Assembly: GCA_003260075.1 (NCBI GenBank)
Contig: QLIY01000279.1
Coordinates: forward strand, 1-64,000
DNA: 64,000 nt
DNA from: Phallusia mammillata
Taxonomy: Eukaryota > Chordata > Ascidiacea > Phlebobranchia > Ascidiidae
Direction: 5' to 3'
The notes beneath the pieces were generated by a model. That model was not told where the DNA came from and did not search any database. It saw only the letters and a list, made by a program, of their open reading frames with translations. Positions 1-11,700 of this stretch are shown piece by piece. The translations under genes and the position numbers were made by a program. Every line of letters starts with the position of its first letter. The first letter of the stretch is position 1.

Positions 1-474
1 TGAAGAATAGATTAAAAAATGTATGCGATAAAAACACAAACTGCACTTGAAACTTTAAACCACAGTAATGCAGAAACTTAATTAGTTTTTTACAAGTGAC
101 ACCCTGGAGAAAAAAAACAGTGGCTGATCAGTTTTTGCGACCAGTTCTACAAAAAGCATTTTTTATTTTTGGGAACTGCTGCACTCCAAACCCAAACCCG
201 ACCACCAAAGAAAGATAATTTGTACTTGTTACGCCACCCTATCATATGTTTAAAACTCTGCTTCCGTTGTAGTGTAATTGAACTGTGTGGAATTTCATTC
301 GTTAAACGCGCGTAAGCGAGCGAGTGTTTAAAACAAAGCGGCGTCCCAGACACAATTCACATCCTTTCACGAGTTCTTACTCCGCGTTAAAGCCGACAGG
401 TGGTCTTTTGTGAAGAGTTTATTGTGACAAAACAATGTGTATGTGTTTTGTCTTTGTGTGAGGTCGAGGTAATC

Positions 475-484
475 GGGGGGGGGG
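475..484. other. Ten-G run, probable assembly joiner
   Basis: Exactly ten Gs in an AT-rich flank. I see no clear repeated sequence on its two sides, unlike most other runs. Confidence 0.45.
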
Positions 485-894
485 CTGGAAATGTCGCAAC
501 AAATACGTTGAATAAAAATTCCCAGATTTAACACCACCTACTTCGTGATTGTGTAGATTTATCATAGGGAAGGTGAGAGGCGTTTCTGTATTTTTCCACG
601 ACTACCAAACTTTTCCACCATCCCTACAAATAATATGAAACGTTTCTCCTTACTGTTTCGGGGTGAAGGTCCTTGAAATCTCAAATACATGCGAGCTTTT
701 CAGAGGGTTACACGCCTGCTCTGAAACAGTTATACGCCGTTTCCTTTCACTTTTTATGATGCATTTTTTAGCCTTGTAATAAATAAGGATATTGACTACT
801 GTAATTAATGTGGCGATCCCTATTACGAAGCTGACATGTGCAGCATACGAGGCAGTCAACGGTGCTGTGATTCAACTGTCAGCGGTATCTTCAC

Positions 895-1120
895 TGAGCT
901 TGTGTAGCTCAGTTTGTAGATTCCTGTCGAGCGTTCGAATCCCCACTGCAGACTAGATTTTTCTAGCCTACGCCTTGCCATTTGGTGGTGAATGCTTGGT
1001 GACCAGCGAATTTGGTATGGCGCCTTCAATGGGCCTGGTGTGCTGTGATTTATGTATGAGTGTGTTGTGGTCGCTGGTCTGCATTAACACTTTAGGGCTG
1101 ATCCCAGTTGTGAATTTATG
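895..1120 (+). mobile_element. tRNA-derived SINE, GTGTAGCTCAG type
   Basis: The head has an A-box-like TGTGTAGCTCAG and a B-box-like GTTCGAATCCCC about 50 bases on, without a foldable tRNA. The body has GGTATGGCGCCTTCAATGG and GGCCTGGTGTGCTGTGAT and ends near CTGATCCCAGTTGTGAAT. Related copies are at 9590-9712, 14836-15054 and 17335-17412. Confidence 0.65.
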
Positions 1121-1587
1121 TTCATCTTAACTACTGTAATGTTATGCCACTTGACATTAATGCCTGAAAAACATTTTAGTCGAGAGCTTACTACGTTGTA
1201 GATTTACGCCTACGGGTAAAAGGTTTTCCACAAAAATATGAAAAATGTAAAATAAGAGAAAAAGTCAAACCAGTCTTTGAGACAGTCAAAGTAAAGTATT
1301 TTACATACCAAAATAATAAGGTAGGCCAGTGTTTCTCAAAACGTTTAACCTCAAAGTGCGCTTTCGGATTTACCTAAATTTTCGGACCGCCCTATTGAAA
1401 TACATGCGGAAATATTAATCATTTCTTTTGAGGATTATATATTTACAAATCAATATCAGCATTGCCACCACGCAGAGCGCACTGTTCGAAATTCACTGCC
1501 CTAGACGTAAAGAATGAAAACAAATAGAATCTGGAATGTGTGCGCCAGAGTAGTAAGCGGGCCTGAAATTTGATCCCGACCCGAAAA

Positions 1588-2466
1588 GCCAGGCCTGACT
1601 TACAACTCTTTCTTGCACTGGCAGTTTTGGCTTTATGTGATTGGGTAAACCACGTGATATCAACAAAGCTGCTGATTGGTTCTAGGTTTTTTAAAACATT
1701 CAAATGCAAGTAAAGACACTTTTTATTGTCCAGGAAAAATACTTTTAAACGCGCGCGAATTGCTGCGAATCCCACAACTGAATGGAATGCCTCGTTTTGT
1801 TTACCTAACAAGTCCCTTTNCTGCTGAGAATGCCACAACTGAATTGAATGCCTCGTTTTGTTTACCTAACAAGTCCCTTTTCGCACTCACACTATTTTGA
1901 TTAAAAGGGGCGGATTTCCCCGTTGTAAAGGTTTATACTCTTACGTTATTAAGTCTTAATGGTTCGTTTTACATAACATCAGGGTTATTTTGCATCTACC
2001 TCAAGTCAACACACTTCAAACTTAGTGGTATACATTTGTTACTTCTCATTAATAGGGGGGGGGGCGGCCTGACTTACAACTCTTTCTTGCACTGGCAGTT
2101 TTGGCTTGATGTGTTTGGGTAAATCACGTGATATCAACAAAGCTGCTGATTGGTTCTAGGTTTTTTAAAACATTCAAATGCAATTAAAGACACTTTTTAT
2201 TGTCCAGGAAAAATACTTTTAAACGCGCGCGAACTGCTGAGAATGCCACAACTGAATTGAATGCCTCGTTTTGTTTACCTAACAAGTCCCTTTTCGCACT
2301 CACACTATTTTGATTAAAAGGGGCGGATTTCCCCGTTGTAAAGGTTTATACTCTTACGTTATTAAGTCTTAATGGTTCGTTTTACATAACATCAGGGTTA
2401 TTTTGCATCTACCTCAAGTCAACACACTTCAAACTTAGTGGTATACATTTGTTACTTCTCATTAAT
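1588..2466 (+). repeat. Overlapping haplotype copies with an N and a G-run
   Basis: Sequence from about 1588 to 2050 is repeated at 2066-2466. The left version is itself interrupted by N at 1820, with about 60 bases repeated on both sides. The right version reads straight through. The G-run at 2055-2064 is exactly ten bases. Confidence 0.75.
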
Positions 2467-2747
2467 ATAATTAAACCGACACACCACAATACAAGAATTA
2501 ATATAATTAATGTGTAAAAAATTCGAAGAGGTTAGCTTTAAGAATACATATTATTTAGATTTTTCTCAAGGGGGTCAAACCAGGACCCTCCCATGCAGGT
2601 ACGAATTCTAGTCAGGATTTTTTTCTATTTCTGTGTAAAAATCAAGCGCCACGGACCATTAGGCATGTTAGCTCTGCAGCATAACCTAGTGGTTATGTTA
2701 CAAAAAAATAACTTTGTCGCTATCGGCGCCAATCACAACTCGAAGAA

Positions 2748-2835
2748 GTCTTGGCCGAATGGTCACGTCTAGCGCGCCTGAATTCGTCCCATGGGATGTC
2801 CTGCATGGGTTCGAACCCCATAAAACAAAGAAAGT
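2748..2835 (+). mobile_element. tRNA-derived SINE, TTGGCCGAATGG type
   Basis: Contains TTGGCCGAATGGTC (A box), GCGCGCCTG and GGGTTCGAACCCC (B box). A diverged copy lacking the central segment. Confidence 0.55.
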
Positions 2836-3314
2836 CGAGTTGGAAAAACCGAGGCGGCTATTTTTGGTCGGGTTCGAGTATTAGCACCAGTTTCGATAAA
2901 ATGGGCTTAAATTCAGTTCTTCAACTTGGTTTGTATTAGAAATGGTCGAAGGTTCACACCCGTAAAAATCCGAAAAAAAAACATAGAACATAAAATGGAT
3001 AATGGGCACAAACTCTCGATTGGCCTAAAACGAGCCATCAAGCTTTAAAGCTAGAAGATTTGTTCATAATATTAAAAACAGATTTTCAAATTGCCCCTCC
3101 AAAATATAAAATTAAATTCTGCAGCATTGGGTATTTGCTGGCTAAAGTGCAATGTTTGTTTTGTTTTAATTTGGTAATTTTTTTTCACCGAGACAAATTT
3201 GTGTTAGGAACGAGTACAACTCTGAACAGGATAGTAACAGTTTTTTAAACAAACAAACTCATATTAGAAGGGGTAGATACTAAAGATTTAGAATATAATT
3301 CAAAAGAAATAGAA

Positions 3315-6300
3315 TCATTTCTTTTTTTCTTTCGCTTCACTTTGTTTCATTTCAAACGATACATTGCTAGTTTTCTTCAGGTTCTCGAAGAAATGTGCTT
3401 TGTACAGATTTCTGCTGCTGCGAACGTCACACAACTTGTATAGTGACATCACAAACACCACCATTGTGAGCAAAAGGTCGATGACACAAAGCACAATAAT
3501 ATCTGACAGCCGCTTGATGGAGCACAGGAGGCAGTAGTCCACGTGGGGAATTTGACAACTTCATTAAAAAGACCAGATTATGTTAGTTGTAACGCGAAAA
3601 TGTATGACATAAAAGTTGGAATACAACCACATGCTTTTCTCTTTGTGTTGTTACACACATTTTTGTTCAATACCGTTTTTGTTAACACAAAACTAGAACG
3701 TCTATCAGTACAAAATCACATAGCTGTAAGAAAGCCTGAATTGGGTTGAATCCAAGGACCAAGCCCCAAAACGGATTCGAAATGGAAAACGTATTTATTA
3801 AAGTTAAAAATATCAAACACTCAACCGTGCCCGAATGTAACGACCGGTCAAAAACAAGACCGTTACATTCAAACTGATGCCTAAACCGACTTAGAACTTT
3901 GCAATATGGTCCGCAGTCCTGTAAATTACTGTTATCGTACTATAGTTTAAAGCTCGTTTTATTAAACAAATTTTCACCGCTATACCACCAGTAAAGCATA
4001 TCCGTCCGTTACATGCAGGAAGCCAACCACCTACCCAAAAGTGTTGGACTCCATTATTTCCTGATACAAGCCGCCCACTACCAACCAAGCGATCAACGCC
4101 CCAGTCATGCAGAGCGCTGCGCAGGCCGTAACGAAATGCTTGCCTACGTAGCGTTTCACGAGGAAATTGTTGGTTAAATTGTCTTCGTGGCACCAGATCT
4201 CCATTAAAGCTTTCTTAGTCGGCATAACCTTTTTCGGTTTTCCATGAAATTCGTTGATGATGAAAACTGAAAAACATTATACATGAGGAATGTTGTTTGT
4301 TTGTCGAAAATCCCGACGTGTTGCAAAACAGAACATACATACCCAATTGTAGTTCATGTTATAGCCTATATAACAAGGTTTAAAGTATTTTCTGTCCTCT
4401 ATTAAGCGTAGATTAGATTTACCTTGATTTCGTTTTATAAATGATACTGTGGCGAAAATATTTCACCTTTAGTTATTTAAGTACACTGTACATCATTTGG
4501 TATTTGCTTTCTATTGGTTTGTTTCACATTTTAAAACATGTTTATTTGTGTGTCGTCTCCACAATTGTTTCACATTAATGTGTTTACTTATGTTTCACTT
4601 ATGTCTAGCTTAAAAATGCGTTTCACCTTTATTACCTTTTTTTAACGTTATTTACACCTTTGTCTTTCTTTCACTCAAACCATATATTTTCACTTATCGA
4701 AAAATGCGTTACACCTATATTACCTTTTTTTAACGTTATTCACACCTTTGTCTTTCTTTCACTCTAACCATATATTTTCACTTATCGTTGATTCGTTGCT
4801 TTGATTTGTTTGTCCCACCGTTTGTTTTAGTTTGCCTCACAAGTTTCATTTTTCACGCATTATTGTTCTGCCGCATTTTCTCAGTAATCACCACTCCCAG
4901 GTGTGCCTGATAACCTAATCGTATGGCGGACCGTGATTGGTCAATCGCCTATGTGTCGAGGTCGGCATGTAATCGTTGCATAAGGAGCGGCAGTCTTCTT
5001 GTGGGCGTCTAGTGTGCGGTCGTTTTCCTTGTGACGTTGGTTTTATGTGCAGTGGTAGTTCTCAGGTGAAGAGACCTGGTTTGTTGACGTTTGTGTAACG
5101 TTGTACGTGTTTTATCCTATAATATAATACACTGTGAGACGCCCGTTTAGCAAAACCAGTGTTAGGTAGATTCGGCTTTCGTGGTGAGCCGTTATTGCAG
5201 GGTTCTGGACCGTTTACAGAATTGGGGAGACAGTCTCGGAGAAAAGATCAGATTGGCAGGGCTTTTGGGGTTTGTTTGGCAAAGGTAATACCGCCACCCG
5301 AAATCGCTAGACCCAATTCCGCGGCTGTCAAAGCAATTCGGTAACAATACTAACTCAATTAAAGTGTTGCAAAACAAAGCCTAGTTAAACGTTGGCGAAT
5401 CATTAATGGTGTTTTTCTGGAGCTCGTTTGTAAGAATGTGCATAGTCATGCAGGGAAGTTTCGGTTGGCCGTAAACGCCGTTTCCGCCAAGGTTTTCGGT
5501 TTCGAGCCGAATCATTTTAAAAATTCGGCTAAAACCGAACTATTTGTGTTGTATGTCGAAGTTACGAGCCACGTTGTCTGCAAAACATTGCGTGTTTTAT
5601 TCAGCTTACGCATTGTAACAGTTGTTCTGGAATTTTTAAAATCAGTTCATCTGCATCAATGATACAAGGGTCAGTCATACAAGTCTATCTAGAAGGGGGC
5701 TTTAAAAGATTCTGGCCTATTGACCGAACACTCGGTTTCGGCTTGAACATTTTAAGGCGGGTATGATAACATAACATTTTTTTGCCCTGTGGTCTTGTAG
5801 AATAGAGATTATACTTGGGTGTCTTTATAAGCAAGCAACCATTGCATAAGTGTCTGCGCGTAATAGTTACCAGACATAATGTAGGGTAGGTGATGCAGAT
5901 TGGCGAAGTTTTCGTAACACATAATCGAAAATAGATGACGGTCTTGCGTCTCTCCAGCTAAAAAGTCAAAGAAATCTTTGCCCTAAAAATAAATGTTGCT
6001 CAGCACGTGTAATCGATTAGAAAATTTCCGCATCATCACAGGTCTAGTTTAAAGATTAACTTCTTTAAATTTTATTCAAGTGTGCCACAACGTCACAAAT
6101 AAATGCTTCATACTGCAAGCATCGTTCAAATAACGGGACACTTGACTCGATAACCAATGTTTTTTTGGTGTCCTTGCTGTTTTTACGAAATTGTTCATCA
6201 ATGAAAATTGGATAAAGTGACAATGCCAATAAAATTTTGACTTGACTTGACTTGACTTTTTAATTTAGAAAAAAAGTTTTAGAAAACCTTTTAATTTAGA

Positions 6301-9300
6301 AAAAGCTATTACGAATTGCGGTTTAGGCTACACTCTTTAAATTGGAAAAGAAAACACTCAAAAAGTCTCTACCTTGGCGTCGCTTTCTTCGCTTTCATTT
6401 TGCTTCTTGGGCGTTGCATTCTTTCCAAGTTCTGTAGCCTCTTTTGGAATCATTTTATCTTTTTCACTCGGAGAATCGGCGTCTTTTTCAGGCGGCGATG
6501 ACCCTGCAAAAACCGGCAAACTGTATATAGGACTAGACGCAGTGGTGAGATTCAAATTTCTTGTCAGTCAAAAAAAATCACAAAAGTCATATTTTTGAGC
6601 CGGTTCTGTTACAAAAAGTCCATTGACAGTAACCAGTAATGCTAATCAGCCGATTCTGTTACAAAAATCCATTGACAGTAACCAGTAATGCTAACTGGTT
6701 CGCTAATCTCATAAAATTTCGTATGACGGTTCTATAGAACTGGTGCGAACCGGCTGAATCCCAGCACTAGCTGGACGTCGTTAAAATGACTCTATCTTCT
6801 TTTGTTGTAAAATTCATATTTCAGATACTTCACCGTTTTGATGATATACCTTCAACTGCGATACTGACATCTTGTTTCCCTGATGGCTGTGTGTTCTTGC
6901 CATTTAGGGTCTTATCGTCAGGAGGCTGTTCGCCCTAAACATAAAGGTAGCTAAGCAAGAGTAACTGATTAGAAAGTTCTCAAACTTCTCAGGCCCAAAG
7001 TTTTATTCTCAAAAAAAATTATTTAAGTGTTTCACAGCGTTACAAGTATAATCAGTGATTCTCAAACACGGCATTCAGGGCCGCATGCGACTCCCAACTA
7101 CTTATTTGTTGCTCCCACAAAACCTTATACCGAGCTGGTGTTTCCGTTTAGGCGGGTTTCATTTGGCCAGCAGAACCTGCGGGTTCAACTACCGTCTTAT
7201 GCAACCGGACGTACCCCGTCAGGCTCGTGCGGTCGGTTGCGATCCTACGGCAGAACATACCCAAAACGGAATTCAACCACAATTCAAATAAAAGGACACT
7301 TGACTCGATAACCTTCGGATTTTTTCGGTGTCCTTGCTGTTTACTTATCCGTTCAACAATGGAACTGTGATGATGAAGTGACTATGCAAATAAAATTCGA
7401 CTTGACTTAACTTATAAAACCACCATAGATTGCTATTTTAGCTCTCAAGGTAATAATCTTTAGTGATTATCTCAAGGTTTCGTTTTGGGGACTCCCTACA
7501 CACTTACAAAACTACCATTTGGCCCCGACAATAAAAAAGTTTGAGAACCATTGAGTATAATGTTTGTTTGATTTTTACTTCAACGGCAAACAAAGTTGAC
7601 TCAATCCAGAAACATTCACAAAATGCCGATTATAACAATTTGAGTTAAAAAGAAAACGATCAAAACGTGCGCTGGTATTTCAGATTTTATTGTTTTGAAC
7701 GTCTCTACCTCGGGCGTTGTTTTCTTTTCGGGTTCCACAGGATCGCTTGAAATCGTTTGATCTTTTTTACTCGGTGAATCTGTGTCGGTGTAAATTTCAG
7801 TTGACGGTGTCTCTACAAAAAGTGGCAAGCTTATATAGGGCTGGACGTGGTTAAAATGACACCAAAATACAGAAAAACAGCGCTGTTTAAATGCACGGTG
7901 TCAAGACAAATTTCGTGCTATTCAAAACCACAAAAAAATGATGATTTATTGCGTCAAAATAGAGAAAACAAGGTTTACCAAAGTAAAATACTTATATATA
8001 AAGCCGTAAAATTTATTTTTTCTTTAAAACTGCAATTTCTAATTATACAATATATCACACAATTTGTACTAATTTTTCGAAAGTTTATTTGACCCGCCAG
8101 GCTGGGTGCGACTAAATTACACAAATGGTTTGCTAAAGTTTGCCAAATACCTTTAGCTGGCGCAAGCATCATACTCGTTTGCGTTTTGTTCTTTATGGCA
8201 AATTGGCAGGAACTTGGCCGAATGGTCTGGCGCGCCGGGCCTTATACAGGTATAAAAAACCTTGATCGGGATTCGTCCCCGGGAGTGTCCTGGGTTCGAA
8301 ATAAAAAAAACCTGATCGGGATTCGTCCCCGGGAGAGTCCTGGGTTCGACGTAAAATATAAAGTAGGGCCTAACTATGCATACCACCAAGAAGACCTATC
8401 AAAAAAAGGTCACCTGGGTGTTGTAAAGATGAACAAATCGCTCGAATTGATGTCTGGTGCCCAAACCTCGATTAACACATCGAGGATTTGTCTAAAAATT
8501 CTAACGAACTTCTTTATAAAGGCGTGTTTTGCCCGAGAGGTCATTACAAGGATTTACACGAGGTGTGCGTGTTATGTGGTTGGTGTTAACTTGAGAGTAA
8601 ATACATTACAGTGACTTACCCTTATTTTCTTCTGGCTGCTTTCGGTTTCCGTCCAAGGTCTCACATTTGGGGTCGTACGCTTTGCGTGGTCTCCCGTTCT
8701 TAACCTTGCTCACGGTATCAAAGATTTCGGTCAGAAGCAGTTGCATGAATCGCAGATGACCCAACAATGGCGCCCCCACGCGAAAGTGCCAATAAGCCAA
8801 GGGCAAGGCAAAAATCAAAGCCTGCAAAAGACTTTATTGTGCGGAAAATGACATTTTTTTGTTTCTTTAGATTTTAGGCCAATGCTTATGTCAACATTTG
8901 TGATTGAATATGGTCTTTCCCATAAGACTTTTAAACAGATTTGTGTTTAGTGTGTTCAAAGTGTTTGAAATGGTTTGCCTAAAGGTACTTTCAAAAGCCT
9001 ATATTACCTTTTTTCTGTTTTGCTAAAGGCCCATACCTGACCGATAATAAAGTAAGGGAAGTATGCGACGAAACGCTTGAGCTCCGTTGGGTCACGTGAC
9101 AGTGTAATGTTTCCATCTGGTGCAATGCACGTCGAGACATTGCTTAAAGGAAGTATTTGTGGGTCGTTGTTGCCGCTGCTCGCCCAGCAGTAGGTTGCCG
9201 CAAATGCAGTAATCAGTCGGTTCGGCTCTGACCCACCGACTGGGTAACAAGCAATGGAAGATGCTGCATAAACACAAGAATATTATATAAATGTTTAAAA

Positions 9301-9969
9301 AACAATCTACCTTCTTTTGTCAAATAAAAACATTTTTCTGGTCTTGACTCATATGATTCGAAACAAAAATTAAAATGCAGTGCTTTAAATGTACATAGAT
9401 TTGTTTGTTTATTGTTGGGGTTTGTAGAATCTTAATTCAGATAATATAGTCCATGTAAATAAGAAACTTAAGGCGCTTTTAGGTAAAACAGTGATTTCTA
9501 TTTTCTTCATTGACTGATTCTGTCTTTCAAAAACGATTGTATAATTTTTGTAAAATATATGACATGTTAGTTAAGAAAAACATAAATTCATAACTGGGAT
9601 CAGCCCTGAAGCACATATTCAGCAATCACGGCACACTCATATGTAAATCACAGTACGCCAGGCCCATTGATTTGGTATGGCGCCTTCAATGGGCCTGGTG
9701 TACTGTGATATAACATGTTAAATACATTTTTGGTAGTTTTTTTTGTGTGTGCCATTTCCTAGCCAACATAATAACGACTTTAATAGCACACACAGTTTGT
9801 GTTCAAACTTACTTCCAAAGTCAGCAATTTTGGTTACAACAGCCAGGAATAGAGTGGTGTACACTCCTATCCATCTTATAAGCCGATCAGTTCCCAATTC
9901 AATCACCACAGATTCCTCGTGTTGTTTGGAAGCTGTTTCAAGCGATGTGAGAAGTTTTTCGCTGTTCAT
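3315..9969 (-). CDS. Pannexin/innexin-family channel, nine exons, about 497 aa
   Basis: Probable plasma-membrane large-pore (ATP-release type) channel subunit. Exons, 5' to 3' on the minus strand: 9969-9813, 9263-9037, 8821-8620, 7812-7709, 6934-6850, 6503-6373, 5982-5871, 4266-4035, 3558-3315. All have AG/GT borders and phases that fit without a stop. TM1 lies near residues 30-49, after ELGTDR. The first extracellular loop has C58, C78 and C98, including the pannexin-like YCW at 77-79, and sequons at N94 and N104. TM2 (about 117-140) carries YFPYF. TM3 is about 383-405, EC2 has C418, C425 and C428, and TM4 is about 433-457. The cytoplasmic loop (about 141-382) is long, Ser/Lys/Glu/Pro-rich and partly duplicated; the C-tail is short. 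Human PANX1 is 426 aa. The start at 9969 (AAAATGA context) is preferred over an upstream in-frame extension to 10056. The E7 donor (GTAACT) is the least certain border. Confidence 0.85.
4612..4788 (+). repeat. Two-unit tandem repeat of about 87 bp in a pannexin intron
   Basis: Two adjacent copies begin AAAAATGCGTT and end TTTTCACTTATCG with few mismatches and no G-run between them. It lies in the intron between exons 7 and 8 of the pannexin gene. Confidence 0.75.
6142..6257 (+). mobile_element. Probable retroelement 3' tail with TTGAC repeats, copy 1
   Basis: A stretch containing GACACTTGACTCGATAACC and GGTGTCCTTGCTGTTT, then AATAAAATT, ends in CTTGACTTGACTTGACT. A related copy is at 7286-7412. 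A fixed core with a variable short tandem tail resembles the 3' end of a non-LTR element or SINE. Confidence 0.45.
6599..6705 (+). repeat. Two-unit tandem repeat of about 52 bp
   Basis: Two copies of a unit containing CATTGACAGTAACCAGTAAT lie in the intron between pannexin exons 5 and 6, immediately after one another. Confidence 0.75.
7053..7553. mobile_element. hAT-like non-autonomous element with perfect 8-bp target duplication
   Basis: Ends CAGTGATTCTCAAA and TTTGAGAACCATTG are imperfect inverted repeats, flanked by AGTATAAT at 7045-7052 and 7554-7561. No transposase ORF. It sits in the intron between pannexin exons 4 and 5 and encloses the TTGAC-tail sequence. Confidence 0.6.
7286..7412 (+). 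mobile_element. Probable retroelement 3' tail with TTGAC repeats, copy 2
   Basis: Same core as 6142-6257, ending AATAAAATTCGACTTGACTT. It lies between the termini of the hAT-like element at 7053-7553. Confidence 0.45.
8210..8356 (+). mobile_element. tRNA-derived SINE with duplicated B-box module
   Basis: A-box TTGGCCGAATGG is followed by two copies of the module CTTGATCGGGATTCGTC...GGGTTCGA. It lies in the intron between pannexin exons 3 and 4, opposite to the gene. The same two-module form occurs at 16248-16395. Confidence 0.65.
9590..9712. mobile_element. SINE tail in inverted, palindromic arrangement
   Basis: 9590-9682 matches the reverse complement of the 3' part of the 895-1120 SINE. 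It runs into a forward piece of the same tail (TTTGGTATGGCGCCTTC...TACTGTGAT), giving a hairpin with GGCCCATTG and CAATGGGCC arms. It lies in the first pannexin intron. Confidence 0.55.
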
Positions 9970-10056
9970 TTTGAGTTTTTGAGTTTTAAAATGGCAAGTC
10001 AATATTTTAAAACTATAACTACGCAATGGGTCTAAAAAAAATTGAGAAGTCTGCAA
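9970..10056 (-). promoter_or_regulatory. 5' leader of the pannexin gene with acceptor-like sites
   Basis: Minus-strand sequence just upstream of the ATG at 9969 contains a T-run ending in TAG (AG at 10033-10032) and a second TTTCTTTGCAG about 20 bases further upstream. They could be acceptors of a 5' UTR intron, or spliced-leader trans-splice sites, which are common in tunicates. The reading frame is also open here, so an N-terminal extension to 10056 cannot be excluded. Confidence 0.3.
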
Positions 10057-10131
10057 AGAAAAAGAAGTTTCTTGCTAAAAAGTATTTAGCCTGCTTTACA
10101 TATAATGAGAGTAATTATATGGCTTAAGTCA

Positions 10132-10498
10132 AGGGTGTGCAACAGGCGGCCCGCAGGTCATAATCCGGTCCCCCAAGCTATTTAGTGTGGCCCTCACTTA
10201 CACACTGATTTAGAGAAAAAATGCAATTCTTCTTAAATTCAGCACAATTTTCCACTAGATTTTGGTAAATCTCCTAAGTTGCTATACTATACGTAACAGG
10301 TATAAGCTAAACCAGCGTTTTCCATCCGGTGGACCATACAGTAGCTTGCACGTACTTCACCGAATGTGACGCAATAATTACCTAATAGATGATTTGCAAG
10401 AATTTCAAATTTGTTGAGTATATGAAAAAAATTGCATGGCCCTCGCTTGGTGTCCAAAATTGGTTATATGGCCCACCGACGAAAAATGTTGCACACTA
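10132..10498. mobile_element. hAT-like non-autonomous element
   Basis: Termini AGGGTGTGCAACA and TGTTGCACACTA form an inverted repeat; the interior starts with GGCGGCCCGCAGG, typical of this group here. The target duplication is not clear. Confidence 0.5.
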
Positions 10499-10588
10499 TC
10501 AGCTTCAGTTGTTGTTTTTTCAAAGCCACAGTTTCGCAAACCATCAGCAGTCGATGATCCTATTTCCGCCCATAGAAAGTCGCTAAGT

Positions 10589-10653
10589 CTAAGTCGTAGT
10601 CGTGACATTCCTAACACCGTTCGCTGAGTCGTGACATTCCTAACACCGTTGGA
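10589..10653 (+). repeat. Short tandem repeat, two units
   Basis: GTCGTGACATTCCTAACACC occurs twice in succession about 30 bases apart. Confidence 0.6.
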
Positions 10654-10746
10654 GCGTAAATTTGCGGAATAAATTAATCCGCGTCAACAGCAGACACGAC
10701 TGTGTGAATACGACTTTTTTATTTCAAAAACAATAACTTATACTTA

Positions 10747-10920
10747 GGGTTGCCCTAATTTGTCCTTATTTTGAAGGGCAATGTATTTTCCTTATTTTTA
10801 AGAAATCTCCTTGTTTTTGACTTATGTCCATATTATGTCTTATTTTTAACAATTACAAGTCAAATGCTCGCTACAAGTAAAAGTAAACCTAGACTTTTAA
10901 GTTATTTCTACGAACAAGGA
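10747..10920 (+). mobile_element. Fragment of the CAGGGTTGCCAT element family
   Basis: Begins TTAGGGTTGCCCTAATTTG and contains TACAAGTAAAAGTAAACC, matching the interior of the full element at 22496-22816. The right end is missing. Confidence 0.4.
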
Positions 10921-11193
10921 ATTGCTGTAACAGATTGTTTCTGGCAAAAATATGGCATGTGATATGTCATGGCTGTTGCGACCTAAGTCATATTTATTTA
11001 CTTGATTGGTTTAGAAATAATTACCAGATTATGTTTGTACGTTTACGTTACACGTGTAAGACTGTTACATAAGCGAACGTAGCGCTAATAAGAACTAATT
11101 TACCGCAGAAAATACACACGTTATGTACATAGGTACAGGTCTAGATCGATCTAAGATTGAAAAAATGCGGACGAAAATTGCAAAACCCTATAC

Positions 11194-11692
11194 CAGGGAT
11201 CACCAAACTACGGCCTGTGGGCCGGATCCGGCCCGCGAGGTCATTTTATCCGGCCCGCGACCACATTTTTTGGTTTGCCAAATTGTATTGATAACTTTAG
11301 TAACATTCAAACAATAATATCCTCCTTACGAAAGGTTTACTTTTGCGATATGTTGGATTGATATTACCTAGTTTCGTAGGATTACAACGCCCAGAAATGA
11401 TTCAAAGCCGGTTTGTTGCATCACAAACAAGACAATTGCCTTCTTTTGTTACTTTTGATATACAAGCATTGCTTGTGGAGACTAACTATACAGTTGAAGC
11501 TAACTATACAGTTTAACAGTCCCATTACCAGATTTTAAATGATATTGTAGAAAGACCATATCTTGGCGCCCTCGTAGAAATCACTTCGATGTGCTAAGTT
11601 TAGAAAGACGGCGCTGGGGTATGTAAACTATGCGGCCCGCGCGAATCATTATTAAACTTCGGCCCAAAGTGAAAAAAGTTTGGTGACCCCTG
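11194..11692. mobile_element. hAT-like non-autonomous element
   Basis: Ends CAGGGATCACCAAACTA and TTTGGTGACCCCTG, with GGCCCGC motifs inside. Flanks CCCTATAC (11186-11193) and CCCTAGAT (11693-11700) match at six of eight bases, suggesting an older insertion. Confidence 0.65.
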
Positions 11693-11700
11693 CCCTAGAT

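Larger units (their letters stand above)
1..3300. other. Spacer with SINE and haplotype repeats, no supported gene
   Basis: Apart from the SINEs and the 1588-2466 repeat I see only short AT-rich frames without splice-site support. Confidence 0.5.
5871..7812 (-). repeat. Tandem exon-pair duplication inside the pannexin gene
   Basis: Exons 4+5 (7812-7709, 6934-6850) and 6+7 (6503-6373, 5982-5871) look like two copies of one unit. Exons 4 and 6 share the phase pattern and a DSPSxKD core, the preceding intron ends are alike (CTATATA...TTTTTGTAG or TTTTTGCAG), and both are followed by GTAGAGAC. Exons 5 and 7 both start GGC after a similar TAG acceptor, and about 110 bases of upstream intron align at 6935-7045 and 5983-6090. 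The result is a longer cytoplasmic loop between TM2 and TM3. Later insertions make the intron copies differ in length. Confidence 0.7.
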
